Of a DNA stretch of 64,000 nt, positions 46,084-55,008 are shown in pieces. The stretch is from Roseisalinus antarcticus (lineage in GTDB: Bacteria; Pseudomonadota; Alphaproteobacteria; Rhodobacterales; Rhodobacteraceae): contig NZ_FWFZ01000009.1 of the NCBI RefSeq assembly GCF_900172355.1, forward strand, positions 62,001 through 126,000, in the 5' to 3' direction. A model generated the notes under the pieces. It was not told the DNA's origin, did not search any database, and saw only the letters and a list, made by a program, of their open reading frames with translations. Position 1 is the first letter of the stretch, and the number at the start of each line of letters is the position of its first letter. A program made the position numbers and the translations under genes.

Positions 46084-47562
46084 ATGTTTTCCAAGTACAA
46101 GAAGGCCGGCCCTGCCAAGCCGGCCGATGTGCCCGCCTCTCCGCAGGCGGCAAACACCGTGACCACCCCCCGGACCGGCGGCGAGGCGGCCGCGCCACAA
46201 GCTGCCCCCGCTTCGGCGGAACGGGCCTCGATGCTGAAACAGGTTCCGCGGCGCGACGCCAAGCCCGCCCCCGCCGACAAGGAAAAGAAGCGCAAGGAGC
46301 GGCTGGGCGAGATCAAGCTCGAGGTGCACAAGGCGCTGCTCGACAACCTCAACCTCTCCGCGCTCGAAGGCGCCTCGGAACAGGACCTCCGGGCCGAGAT
46401 CAGCGCCATCGCGACCGAAACGCTCGAAGAGCTCGGCGTCGTGCTGAACCGCGAGGAACGGCAGACCCTGCACCAGGATCTCTACTTCGAGGTGACCGGC
46501 CTCGGCCCGCTGGAGCCGCTGCTCAAGGACGACACGATCAACGACATCCTGATCAACGGCCCTCAGCAGATCTTCATCGAGCGCGACGGCAAGCTCGAGC
46601 TGAGCGAGGTCACCTTCAAGGACGAACGCCACCTGCTGCGGATCATCGACAAGATCGTCTCGGCGGTCGGCCGGCGCGTGGACGAAAGCAACCCCTACGT
46701 CGACGCCCGCCTCGCGGACGGCTCACGTTTCAACGCCATGGTCTCGCCGATCGCGGTGGACGGCAGCCTCGTTTCCATCCGGAAGTTCAAGAAGGACAAG
46801 CTGGGCATCGAAGAGCTGGTGAAATACGGCGCCTTCTCCGAGGAGATGGCGGCCTACCTCCAGGCCGCGGTCGCGACCCGGCTGAACGTCATCGTCTCGG
46901 GCGGCACCGGTTCGGGCAAGACCACGACGCTCAACGCGCTGTCCTCCTTCATCGACAATTCCGAGCGGATCCTTACGATCGAGGATACGGCCGAACTCCA
47001 GCTGCAACAGATCCACGTCGGCCGGATGGAAAGCCGCCCCGCCAACGTCGAGGGCCGCGGCGCGGTCAGCCAGCGCGATTGCCTCAGGAACGCCCTGCGG
47101 ATGCGTCCCGACCGCATCATCGTCGGCGAGACCCGCGGCGAGGAAGTCATCGACATGTTGCAGGCCATGAACACCGGCCACGACGGGTCGATGACCACGA
47201 TCCACGCGAACTCCGCCCGCGATGGCATCAGCCGTCTTGAAAACATGGTCGCGATGGCCGGGATCGAGATGCCGCTCAAGGCGGTGCGGTCTCAGATCGC
47301 CAGCGCCGTCAACCTGATCGTGCAGGCCAGCCGCCTGCAGGACGGCTCGCGCCGGATGGTGTCGATCACCGAGGTGACGGGGATGGAGGGCGACGTGATC
47401 TCGATGCAGGAAGTGTTCCGCTTTCAGCGCGTCGGCCTCACGCCCGAGAACAAGATTATCGGCCACTACACGGCCACCGGTGTCCGCAGTCATTTCTCCG
47501 AGCGATTCAAGCTCTGGGGCTTCGATCTGCCCGCCGCAATCTACGAACCCTCCATTGATTGA
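46084..47562 (+). CDS. cpaF: Type IV pilus secretion ATPase CpaF (TadA)
   Basis: A 492-residue hexameric ATPase that powers pilin extension and retraction. The first 70 residues are Ala/Pro/Lys-rich and disordered. The VirB11-like core shows Walker A GGTGSGKT at 273-280, a Walker B part in RIIVGETRGEEVIDML and the His box TTIHANS. The N-terminal all-alpha domain carries NDILINGPQQIFIE. It lies 25 bp after cpaE and 9 bp before tadB. Confidence 0.97.
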   Translation: MFSKYKKAGPAKPADVPASPQAANTVTTPRTGGEAAAPQAAPASAERASMLKQVPRRDAKPAPADKEKKRKERLGEIKLEVHKALLDNLNLSALEGASEQDLRAEISAIATETLEELGVVLNREERQTLHQDLYFEVTGLGPLEPLLKDDTINDILINGPQQIFIERDGKLELSEVTFKDERHLLRIIDKIVSAVGRRVDESNPYVDARLADGSRFNAMVSPIAVDGSLVSIRKFKKDKLGIEELVKYGAFSEEMAAYLQAAVATRLNVIVSGGTGSGKTTTLNALSSFIDNSERILTIEDTAELQLQQIHVGRMESRPANVEGRGAVSQRDCLRNALRMRPDRIIVGETRGEEVIDMLQAMNTGHDGSMTTIHANSARDGISRLENMVAMAGIEMPLKAVRSQIASAVNLIVQASRLQDGSRRMVSITEVTGMEGDVISMQEVFRFQRVGLTPENKIIGHYTATGVRSHFSERFKLWGFDLPAAIYEPSID

Positions 47563-47571
47563 GGCATAGAC

Positions 47572-48540
47572 ATGTCGATCTCCGCCGAACCGCTGATCTA
47601 CGGGCTCATCTTCATCGCCGTCCTGGTGATGGTCGAGGGGATCTATCTGACCGTCTTCGGCAAGTCGATCTCGCTGAACAGCAAGGTCAACCGTCGTCTG
47701 GACCTGCTCGAAAAGGGGCAGGGCCGCGACAAGGTGCTCGAACAACTCCGCAAGGAGATGTCGCAGCACATGAAAAGCCAGTCGATCCCGATCTACTCGC
47801 TGCTCGCGGCCAAGGCGCAGAAGGCCAACATCGCCTTTTCGCCCACCCAGCTGATCATGGTCATGGCGCTTCTGGCCGGCGTCGCCTTCGTCGGCCTGAC
47901 GCTGAAGACCGAGGCCGGGCTGGCGGTGCGGATCGGCGTGTCGATCGCCATGGGCGTGGGCGGCGTCTTCATGTGGGTGAACAACAAGGCCAAGAAACGG
48001 CTCAGCCTGCTGGAAGAGCAATTGCCCGACGCGGTTGAACTCATGGTGCGCAGCCTGCGGGTGGGGCATCCGTTCTCCTCCGCCGTCAGCATCGTCGCCA
48101 AGGAAGTCGCCGACCCGCTGGGCACCGAGATGGGCGTGATCGCCGATGAATCCGCCTATGGCCGCGACATCGGCGAAAGCCTCAAGTCGATGGCCGAGCG
48201 GATGGACATGCAGGATCTGCGCTTTCTCGCGGTCGCCGTGACGATCCAGCAGCAATCGGGCGGCAACCTGGCCGAGATCCTCGACGGCCTGGCCAAGGTG
48301 ATCCGGGCGCGCTTTCGCCTGTTCCGCAGGGTGAAGGCCATCACGGCAGAGGCCAAGTGGTCCGGCGTCTTCCTGTCGATCTTTCCGCTGCTCTGTCTGG
48401 TCGGCATCAACGTGATGCAGCCGGATTACTACGACGACGTGATGGAGACGTCGGCCTTCATCCCGGCCTGTCTGGTGGTCGCAGCTTTCCTCGTGACGAA
48501 TGTCCTCGTCATGCGGAACCTGGTCAACATCAAGGTCTGA
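47572..48540 (+). CDS. tadB: Pilus platform protein TadB
   Basis: A 322-residue inner-membrane protein with a GSPII_F domain. A first helix (YGLIFIAVLVMVEGIYLTVF), a middle pair (AQKANIAF region) and a C-terminal helix pair (WSGVFLSIFPLLCLVG) are visible; the cytoplasmic LPDAVELMVRSLRVGHPFSS is the family mark. It interacts with CpaF. TGAGG lies before the ATG, and tadC follows 9 bp later. Confidence 0.94.
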   Translation: MSISAEPLIYGLIFIAVLVMVEGIYLTVFGKSISLNSKVNRRLDLLEKGQGRDKVLEQLRKEMSQHMKSQSIPIYSLLAAKAQKANIAFSPTQLIMVMALLAGVAFVGLTLKTEAGLAVRIGVSIAMGVGGVFMWVNNKAKKRLSLLEEQLPDAVELMVRSLRVGHPFSSAVSIVAKEVADPLGTEMGVIADESAYGRDIGESLKSMAERMDMQDLRFLAVAVTIQQQSGGNLAEILDGLAKVIRARFRLFRRVKAITAEAKWSGVFLSIFPLLCLVGINVMQPDYYDDVMETSAFIPACLVVAAFLVTNVLVMRNLVNIKV

Positions 48541-48549
48541 GGTCCACAC

Positions 48550-49539
48550 ATGGAATACATCGACGCAGCTCAGGCCTATCTGACCGAGACGCTCGGTCCG
48601 CTCGGCCCGCTCATCGCGGTCGGCGGCCTCGGTGTCGTGCTGATCCTGCTGACCCTGCCGATCATGCTCAAGAAGCAGGACGACCCGCTCGACCGGTTGC
48701 GGCGCAGTCAGGACACGGAAAGCCGCGACCTGATCGAGGCGACGCGGCTGCGCCAGAAGAAGGGCACGGACAAGCTCGACAAGTTCTCGAACTTCCTCGA
48801 GCCGCAGGACAAGGCCGAGTATTCCGCGGTCCAACTCAAGCTCCTGCAGGCCGGCTACCGCACCAAGAACGCGGTGCGGCTCTATCATTTCGCCCAGTTC
48901 GCCCTGGGCATCCTGTTCCTGCTGGGCGGGGTCGCCTATGCGATCCTCCAGACCCAGACGGGCGAGCCCACGACCCAGGCCACGATGCTCTCGATCATCC
49001 TGCCCGGGGCCGCCGGCTACATGCTGCCGAAATACTGGGTGAACAAGCGCCAGCAGGAACGCACAAAAGAGATCGAGAACGGGTTCCCGGACAGTCTCGA
49101 CATGATGCTCGTCTGCGTCGAAGCGGGCCAGTCCCTGGACCAGGCCATCATTCGCGTCGCAAAGGAGCTCAAGACCGGCTTTCCCGCGCTCAGTTGGGAA
49201 TACGAGCTGGTCGCCTACGAGATGAAGGCCGGCAAGGACAAGACCAGCGTTCTCAAGGACATGGCGGAGCGGTGCGGGGTTCCTGACGTCTCGTCCTTCG
49301 TGACCGTGCTGGTCCAGTCGCAGCAATTCGGCACTTCGATCGCCGACGCCCTGCGTATCTACGCGGCGGAGATGCGTGACAAGCGCGTGATGCGGGCCGA
49401 GGAGAAGGCCAACACCCTGCCCACCAAGATGACGCTCGCGACGATGATGCTGACGGTGCCGCCGCTTCTGATCATCCTCATCGGGCCGTCGGTCTTCGAC
49501 ATCTACGAAAACCTCGTCCTGGGCGCCGCGGCCCCCTGA
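48550..49539 (+). CDS. tadC: Pilus platform protein TadC
   Basis: A 329-residue partner of TadB with the same GSPII_F fold. The mark FPDSLDMMLVCVEAGQSLDQ is near residue 180, and the last helix is MTLATMMLTVPPLLIILIG. A short helix at the N-terminus (LIAVGGLGVVLILLTLP) anchors it. Heterodimer with TadB is known for the family. Confidence 0.94.
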   Translation: MEYIDAAQAYLTETLGPLGPLIAVGGLGVVLILLTLPIMLKKQDDPLDRLRRSQDTESRDLIEATRLRQKKGTDKLDKFSNFLEPQDKAEYSAVQLKLLQAGYRTKNAVRLYHFAQFALGILFLLGGVAYAILQTQTGEPTTQATMLSIILPGAAGYMLPKYWVNKRQQERTKEIENGFPDSLDMMLVCVEAGQSLDQAIIRVAKELKTGFPALSWEYELVAYEMKAGKDKTSVLKDMAERCGVPDVSSFVTVLVQSQQFGTSIADALRIYAAEMRDKRVMRAEEKANTLPTKMTLATMMLTVPPLLIILIGPSVFDIYENLVLGAAAP

Positions 49540-49651
49540 CCGTTCCGCCGAGGTGAGCGACAGGCACGGCGCACCGTGTGCGCCCCCGCTTTGCCTTGCA
49601 CAGCCCCGCCGAGCCCGTCAGACTCGGGAAAATCGGTACAAAGTACAGGCC

Positions 49652-50200
49652 ATGCGCGCAGCCTTCATTTTCCTTCTGGCGACCTTGTCGGCCTGCGGCC
49701 TTCAGCCGCGCGAAGACCGGCTCGACGCGCCGGGCCTCTCGCGGCGGGGCGAGGCCGAGGATCAGCTGATCGTCGGCCACCGCCTGATGGCCGCGGGGCA
49801 GTACGAACTCGCCCTTGACGCCTTCACCCGCGCGGCCGGCCGACAGGGGATCAACGCCGACACGCTCTCGGCGCTCGGCTCCGCCAACCTCCGGCTGGGT
49901 CGGCTCGGCCAGGCGGAACAGCTGCTCAGGCGCGCCGTCGAGCAAGAACCGGATTTCGCCGAAGCCTGGAACAACCTCGGCGTGATCCTGATGGAGAAGG
50001 GCGAAGTGCCCGAAGCCGCACAGGTATTCCGTCGCGCCTTTGCAACGGACAACGGCCAATCGGTGGCGATTCGCGACAACCTGCGCTTGGCGCTATCAAA
50101 ACTCGAGAATTCGGGATACGGTGACAGAAATGACAACAGCGACTTCAGGCTGGTGCAACGTGGAAGCGGGGATTTCCTGCTGACGCGGCAAGACGGATAG
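49652..50200 (+). CDS. TPR lipoprotein TadD-like
   Basis: A 182-residue lipoprotein with lipobox LSAC near residue 12-15 (FIFLLATLSACGLQP). TPR repeats follow: HRLMAAGQYELALDAFTRAA, ALGSANLRLGRLGQAEQLL, AWNNLGVILMEKGEVPEAAQ. TadD helps the secretin reach the outer membrane. The ATG at 49652 is chosen so that the signal starts properly; earlier codons are not signal-like. It lies 112 bp after tadC. Confidence 0.88.
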   Translation: MRAAFIFLLATLSACGLQPREDRLDAPGLSRRGEAEDQLIVGHRLMAAGQYELALDAFTRAAGRQGINADTLSALGSANLRLGRLGQAEQLLRRAVEQEPDFAEAWNNLGVILMEKGEVPEAAQVFRRAFATDNGQSVAIRDNLRLALSKLENSGYGDRNDNSDFRLVQRGSGDFLLTRQDG

Positions 50201-50257
50201 GCGGCGAAAGACCGTTCCGGACCTGAGGCGAGAGAGCAGTAAGAGGATGCAGGCAGG

Positions 50258-51115
50258 ATGCGTCACCCCCATGTCTTGAGTCTCCTTGTTCTGGGGACGA
50301 TCGGCCTTTCGGCCTGCGAACGTTCGGGCGAAGCCGAGGTCAACCGGGCCCTTCAGGACCTGAACGTCGCGGACGAAAGCAATCTGAACGATGTCATGCT
50401 GACGGTCGCGGAGCCAGCCGAGGCGGTGTCCTATTTCACCCGCGCCGTCGCCAACGAACCCGGGCGGATCGACCTGCAGCGCGGCCTGGCCAAGGCGCTT
50501 GTCCGCGCCGACCGGCCGCAGGACGCGATCACTGCCTGGCAGACGGTGACGAGCAGCTCCGCCGCCACCTATGAGGACAGTGTCGACCATGCCGATGCCC
50601 TCATCCGCGCCAACCGCTGGGACGAGGCCGAGGCGATCCTCGACACGATCCCGCCCACACACGAGACCTACCGCCGCTATCGCCTCGAGGCGATGATCGC
50701 GGACAGCAACGAGCAATGGCAGGACGCAGACGCCTTCTACGAGATCGCGGTCGGTCTGACGACCACCCCGGCCTCGGTTCTCAACAACTGGGGGTATTCC
50801 AAGCTGACCCGCGGCGAGTTCCCCGGTGCGGAGCGGCTTTTCGTGGATGCCATCCGCAACGATCCACAGCTTTTCACCGCCAAGAACAACCTGATGCTCG
50901 CCCGCGGCGCGCAGCGGAACTACGACCTGCCGGTGATCCCGATGACACAGGTGGAGCGGGCGCAATTGCTGCACACGCTCGCTCTGGCGGCGATCAAGCA
51001 GAACGACGTCTCCATCGGGCGCGGCCTGCTGCGCGAGGCGATCGACACCCATCCGCAGCATTTCGAAGAGGCCGTGCGTTCGCTCCGCGCCCTCGAAGCC
51101 AACGTGCAGAACTGA
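50258..51115 (+). CDS. Second TPR lipoprotein of the tad locus
   Basis: A 285-residue lipoprotein (lipobox LSAC around residue 17-20) with TPR-like helices (AVSYFTRAVANEPGRIDLQRG, ALIRANRWDEAEAILD, VLNNWGYSKLTRGEFPGAE). It probably helps pilus assembly like TadD. It lies 57 bp after the TadD-like gene and 4 bp before the prepilin peptidase gene. I cannot tell which of the two is the direct TadD counterpart. Confidence 0.85.
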   Translation: MRHPHVLSLLVLGTIGLSACERSGEAEVNRALQDLNVADESNLNDVMLTVAEPAEAVSYFTRAVANEPGRIDLQRGLAKALVRADRPQDAITAWQTVTSSSAATYEDSVDHADALIRANRWDEAEAILDTIPPTHETYRRYRLEAMIADSNEQWQDADAFYEIAVGLTTTPASVLNNWGYSKLTRGEFPGAERLFVDAIRNDPQLFTAKNNLMLARGAQRNYDLPVIPMTQVERAQLLHTLALAAIKQNDVSIGRGLLREAIDTHPQHFEEAVRSLRALEANVQN

Positions 51116-51119
51116 GCCG

Positions 51120-51614
51120 GTGACGACCGAGGCTTTCGCGGCTGCGTGCCTTGCGCCCTTTGTCCTGCCGATCTGCCTCTACGTGGCCTTCACCGACCTC
51201 AAGCAGATGCGGATCACCAACCAGGCCGTCACGGCGCTGGTCGTCGTGTTCGCAATCGGCGGGCTGATCCTCTATCCGTTTCCCGACTACCTCTGGCGGT
51301 GGCTGCACCTGGTCGTGGTATTGGTCGTGGGCATCGTGCTGAACATGGGCGGGGCGCTTGGTGCGGGCGACGCCAAGTTCATGGCCGCGGCCGCCCCCTT
51401 CGTGGCCCTCGCAGATATCGGCCTTGCCTCTTGGCTGCTGGCCGGGACGGCGGTATCCGGCTTCATCGCGCACCGGATCGCGCGGGGCACACGGCTGCGC
51501 GAGCTGGCGCCCGGATGGGAGAGCTGGACCGCGGGCAAGCGCTTTCCCATGGGCTTTCCGCTCGGCGCGACGCTGGCCGCCTACCTTCTGATCACCGCCT
51601 TCCGACCGGTCTGA
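51120..51614 (+). CDS. cpaA: Prepilin peptidase CpaA (TadV)
   Basis: A 164-residue A24-family aspartic protease that cuts Flp leaders. The catalytic Asp pair is D26 in FTDLKQMRITN and D84 in GAGDAKF; about five membrane helices surround them. The start is GTG at 51120, four bases after the previous stop. It lacks the N-methylase part of larger PilD enzymes, as is normal for TadV. A 16-bp gap separates its stop from the convergent membrane gene. Confidence 0.92.
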   Translation: MTTEAFAAACLAPFVLPICLYVAFTDLKQMRITNQAVTALVVVFAIGGLILYPFPDYLWRWLHLVVVLVVGIVLNMGGALGAGDAKFMAAAAPFVALADIGLASWLLAGTAVSGFIAHRIARGTRLRELAPGWESWTAGKRFPMGFPLGATLAAYLLITAFRPV

Positions 51615-51630
51615 GGCGCCCTGCCCCGGC

Positions 51631-53490
51631 TCAAGGCTCTTCGGCTGCCGGGCCGCCCAGGGGTTCGGGCATGATCGGCACGTCCACCTCATCGTCCGGG
51701 TCGGTCAGGCCCGGCGCCTCGATCTCGGGCTCGACGGCGTCCGGGGCGCCCGGCGGCGCGGTGACGTCTACCTCCCCCGAAGGATCGGCGGCCTCGGATG
51801 CGGCGCGCGGCAAGGCGGCGGGAGCTTCGGGCGCGGGGTCGGGGACCGGGACCTCGGCCGCGCCGGCGACGGCGCCGATCCGGTAGAGGGTATAGAGCGC
51901 CGTGCGCCGCACCTCGGTCAGGTCATCCGTGCCGCGGGAATTGAGAGACGACAGGATCCTGGACTGGGTCGTGGGCGAGATCGGGCAGGTCGGCACGATG
52001 ATGAAATCGGCGGCTTCCAGCCCCGGCAAACCGCTGTAATACCACGGCGCCCCGCCCGGCAGCGGGCTCAGGTCACCAAAGAGCCAGAACGACGACAGCA
52101 GGTCGGCCACAAAGATCGGCCGCCCGCCGTAGCCCGCATCCTCGAGGTCGCGGGCGACAGCGTCGAAGACCGCAATCAGCCCCAGTTCGAGCGAGCAATA
52201 GGCCCGGGTCTCGCCCATGAAGATGACGGGATCGGTGCGGTCTTCTTCCGGGCGGAAGGCGGGCAGGCCGAGGTCGGGCGCCTCGACCGGGACCTTGATG
52301 TCGGTGCGCCGGGCCCGGATCGCCGCGGCGTGGATATCGGCGTTCACACCCCCGCGCGGCAGGACCGGCACATATTTCGTCGTATCGAGGAAGTAGTGCC
52401 GGAAGGGCGAATAGGCGAGGTTCAGGAACGACGGCGCGGTCAGCGCCAGCACCACCGCCGCCGTCCCCCCAAGGGCGGCCTTGTGCGTCAGCCCAAAGCC
52501 GTTGCGCCCCTCGCTCGCGGGCTTGAGCGACAGCAGCAGCACCGCGAGCAGCAGCAGCCATTGCGGGTCGTTGCCGAAGTTCTGGAAGGTCACATAGATG
52601 AACCCCGGGATCAGCAGCAGCACGATCAGCCCGCCCGTCTCCGCCCCCGCCTGGCGCAGGAAGACCACCGAGGCGAGCGCGGCCAGCGTGCCGCCCAGAT
52701 AGGCGGTGCCCGCGACCACGTCCGACAGCGGCAGCCCAGGCCGCGGCCGGGTGGAGGAGCCCGCGACCTCGCGCAGGTCCGAGAAATAGGCGAGCCAGAA
52801 GGACGGCCCCAGCAGAACGGTCATCGCGCCGACCACGACGAGACCGGCGATCAGCGCCACGGCCAGGGCCCGGCGCTGGCCGGTCAGGACCAGCGCGATC
52901 AGCACCGGCGGGGCGAAGGCCACGAAATAGGTCACCTTGATCAGCGCGACGACCGCCATGCAGAGCCCGATGACCAGCCCGTCGGCCGTGCCGGTGCCCT
53001 TGCCGAACGGCGGGATCAGCGCCGCGACGATGGCGATGAAGACCAGCGCCCAGGCCCAGCGGTTGTAATGCATCGAGATCGAGAGCGCCGGCGTCGCCTC
53101 GCCATGAACCAGCGCCAGCATCAGAACCATGACGAACAGGGTCAGCAGCATCGCCGGCCCCCGGGCCAGGCGCGTCGCGCCGACCCACCAGACTGCCGGC
53201 GCGACCAGCGCGGCCGAGAGCACCTGCGCCCAGAGCACCGCGTGGCCAATGCCCATGCCGACCGCGACCAGAAGCGCCATCGGGGCGAAGGCGAGCATGC
53301 CGATCGGGGTCATGAAATCCAAGTGCGGCAGGTCTCCGCTCGCCATCCGCAGCGTGATCTGCATGAGGTGCAAGAGGTCGCCCTCGTGCTTGCCCAGGTA
53401 GAGGCCGCCCTTCAGAACGGCCGCGCCGCCCAGGACAAGCAGCAGCAGCGCAAGCCATGCCGCCAGCTGAATAGCTCCAATTCGAAACAT
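51631..53490 (-). CDS. Large polytopic membrane protein, possibly GT-C-like
   Basis: A 619-residue protein with about ten membrane helices in the first 410 residues and a soluble C-terminal half. Near the first helix, GLYLGKHEGDLLHL has Glu36 and Asp38, like the acidic first loop of GT-C glycosyltransferases, but no full family motif is certain. The C-terminal domain shows IFMGETRAYCSLELGL and IFVADLLSSFWLFGDLS, and the tail is Pro/Ala/Glu-rich. The ATG at 53490 (MFRIGAIQLA) has GAGGCGAG upstream; one at 53517 lacks a site. It sits opposite the tad genes and diverges from the AAA ATPase. Confidence 0.7.
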   Translation of the reverse strand: MFRIGAIQLAAWLALLLLVLGGAAVLKGGLYLGKHEGDLLHLMQITLRMASGDLPHLDFMTPIGMLAFAPMALLVAVGMGIGHAVLWAQVLSAALVAPAVWWVGATRLARGPAMLLTLFVMVLMLALVHGEATPALSISMHYNRWAWALVFIAIVAALIPPFGKGTGTADGLVIGLCMAVVALIKVTYFVAFAPPVLIALVLTGQRRALAVALIAGLVVVGAMTVLLGPSFWLAYFSDLREVAGSSTRPRPGLPLSDVVAGTAYLGGTLAALASVVFLRQAGAETGGLIVLLLIPGFIYVTFQNFGNDPQWLLLLAVLLLSLKPASEGRNGFGLTHKAALGGTAAVVLALTAPSFLNLAYSPFRHYFLDTTKYVPVLPRGGVNADIHAAAIRARRTDIKVPVEAPDLGLPAFRPEEDRTDPVIFMGETRAYCSLELGLIAVFDAVARDLEDAGYGGRPIFVADLLSSFWLFGDLSPLPGGAPWYYSGLPGLEAADFIIVPTCPISPTTQSRILSSLNSRGTDDLTEVRRTALYTLYRIGAVAGAAEVPVPDPAPEAPAALPRAASEAADPSGEVDVTAPPGAPDAVEPEIEAPGLTDPDDEVDVPIMPEPLGGPAAEEP

Positions 53491-53607
53491 GCTCGCCTCT
53501 TTCGCAGGTTTATCCATTTTTTGGCCACAATACTCAGCGATTGAGGGGGAACAAAGCGCCAAGACGGCTGCCCGGGTCTCCCACCGCTCGCGCTGCCCGT
53601 TGGCCAC

Positions 53608-54951
53608 ATGAACACGAACGCAAGAATGAGTCGCCCCATGAACATGCAAACAGGCAATGTCCTGGCGCCCAATCCGCCCAAAACCCTCGCGGCCATGCAG
53701 ATTCCCGTGGTCATGATGCGAGACATCGTGCTCAAGACCATGTTTCGAAGGAACGTGGCGATGGTGACCGAGATCGCGAAATCGGTCTGCCTGCCGCCCA
53801 ACGTCACCCAGGAGTTGATCGACATGGGCCGCGCCCAGGGGTTGATCGAGGCGATGGGCACCCTGAAGGCCACCGCCGTCAACAACGAGATGGAATACCA
53901 GCTGACCGAAAGCGGCAAGGCCCGCTCGCTCGATGCGCTAGCCCAGTCGGAATACTTCGGGGCGATGCCCGTCCCGCTCGAGGTGTACCGCGAACAGGTT
54001 CAGCGCCAGTCGATCCGGAACATTCAGATGGGCCGCGACCAGTTGCTGTCGGCCATGGGGCACCTGATCCTGCCGCCGCAGCTGATCGACCAGCTGGGGC
54101 CGGCGGTGGGCTCGGGCCACTCGATCCTCATGTACGGCCCGCCCGGCAACGGGAAATCCTCGATCTCCAACGGGATCCGCGATGCCCTGGGCGACAAGAT
54201 CTACGTGCCCCGCGCGATCGAATATTCCGGCCAGGTGATCACGGTCTACGACCCGATCGTCCATGCCTCGGTCGAGGAGGACGTGGACGACCCCAATTCC
54301 CTGCGCCGCACCTCGGGCCGCTACGACACCCGCTATGTCCGCTGCGAACGCCCGACAGTGATCACCGGGGGGGAGCTCTCGCTGTCCATGCTCGACCTGG
54401 TCTACAACCCGACTGCGCGGACCTACCAGGCGCCGCTCCAGCTGAAATCCTCGGGCGGCGTGTTCATCGTCGACGACCTCGGCCGCCAGGCAGAGCCTCC
54501 GCAGGCGCTGGTCAACCGCTGGATCGTCCCGCTGGAGGAGAACAAGGACATCCTGGCGCTGCAATCGGGCGAGAAATTCGAGGTGCCGTTCGACACGCTG
54601 GTGATCTTCTCCACCAACTTCCACCCCAACGAGATCTTCGACAAGGCGGCCCTGCGGCGGATCTTCTTCAAGATCAAGATCGACGGACCCAATCAGGAGG
54701 ATTTCCTCAAGATCTTCGCCATGATCGCCCGCAAGAAGAAGATGCCGCTGGACGAAAAGGCCCTGCTGCACCTGCTCAACAACAAGTATCCGCAGATCAA
54801 CAACAATTACGCGAACTACCAGCCGGTCTTCCTGATCGACCAGATGATTTCGATCTGCGACTTCGAGGGCATTCCCTACCAGATGACCCCCGAGCTGATC
54901 GACCGGGCCTGGGCCAACATGTTCGTGCGCGACGAAAGCATCGTCCACTAG
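53608..54951 (+). CDS. AAA-type ATPase associated with the Flp locus
   Basis: A 447-residue protein. A winged-helix-like part (NVAMVTEIAKSVCLPPNVTQ) is near residue 50; Walker A GPPGNGKS is at 177-184, Walker B in GVFIVDDLGRQ, and sensor-like VIFSTNFHPNEIFDKAALRR follows. Related genes stand beside tad clusters in other alphaproteobacteria, where they are called ATPases with chaperone activity. No direct function is known. The N-terminus has several ATGs (53608, 53626, 53638, 53644); the first is reported, with no clear ribosome site for any of them. Confidence 0.85.
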   Translation: MNTNARMSRPMNMQTGNVLAPNPPKTLAAMQIPVVMMRDIVLKTMFRRNVAMVTEIAKSVCLPPNVTQELIDMGRAQGLIEAMGTLKATAVNNEMEYQLTESGKARSLDALAQSEYFGAMPVPLEVYREQVQRQSIRNIQMGRDQLLSAMGHLILPPQLIDQLGPAVGSGHSILMYGPPGNGKSSISNGIRDALGDKIYVPRAIEYSGQVITVYDPIVHASVEEDVDDPNSLRRTSGRYDTRYVRCERPTVITGGELSLSMLDLVYNPTARTYQAPLQLKSSGGVFIVDDLGRQAEPPQALVNRWIVPLEENKDILALQSGEKFEVPFDTLVIFSTNFHPNEIFDKAALRRIFFKIKIDGPNQEDFLKIFAMIARKKKMPLDEKALLHLLNNKYPQINNNYANYQPVFLIDQMISICDFEGIPYQMTPELIDRAWANMFVRDESIVH

Positions 54952-55008
54952 GCTTGGCGGACGCAGGGTCGGGCTTGACCGCCCGGCGCTTCGGCGCATC
55001 TTCGCGTC

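Noticed and set aside
46723-49326. Open frame of over 860 codons opposite cpaF, tadB and tadC
   Set aside because: It covers three certain pilus genes in antisense, with no domain and no ribosome site.
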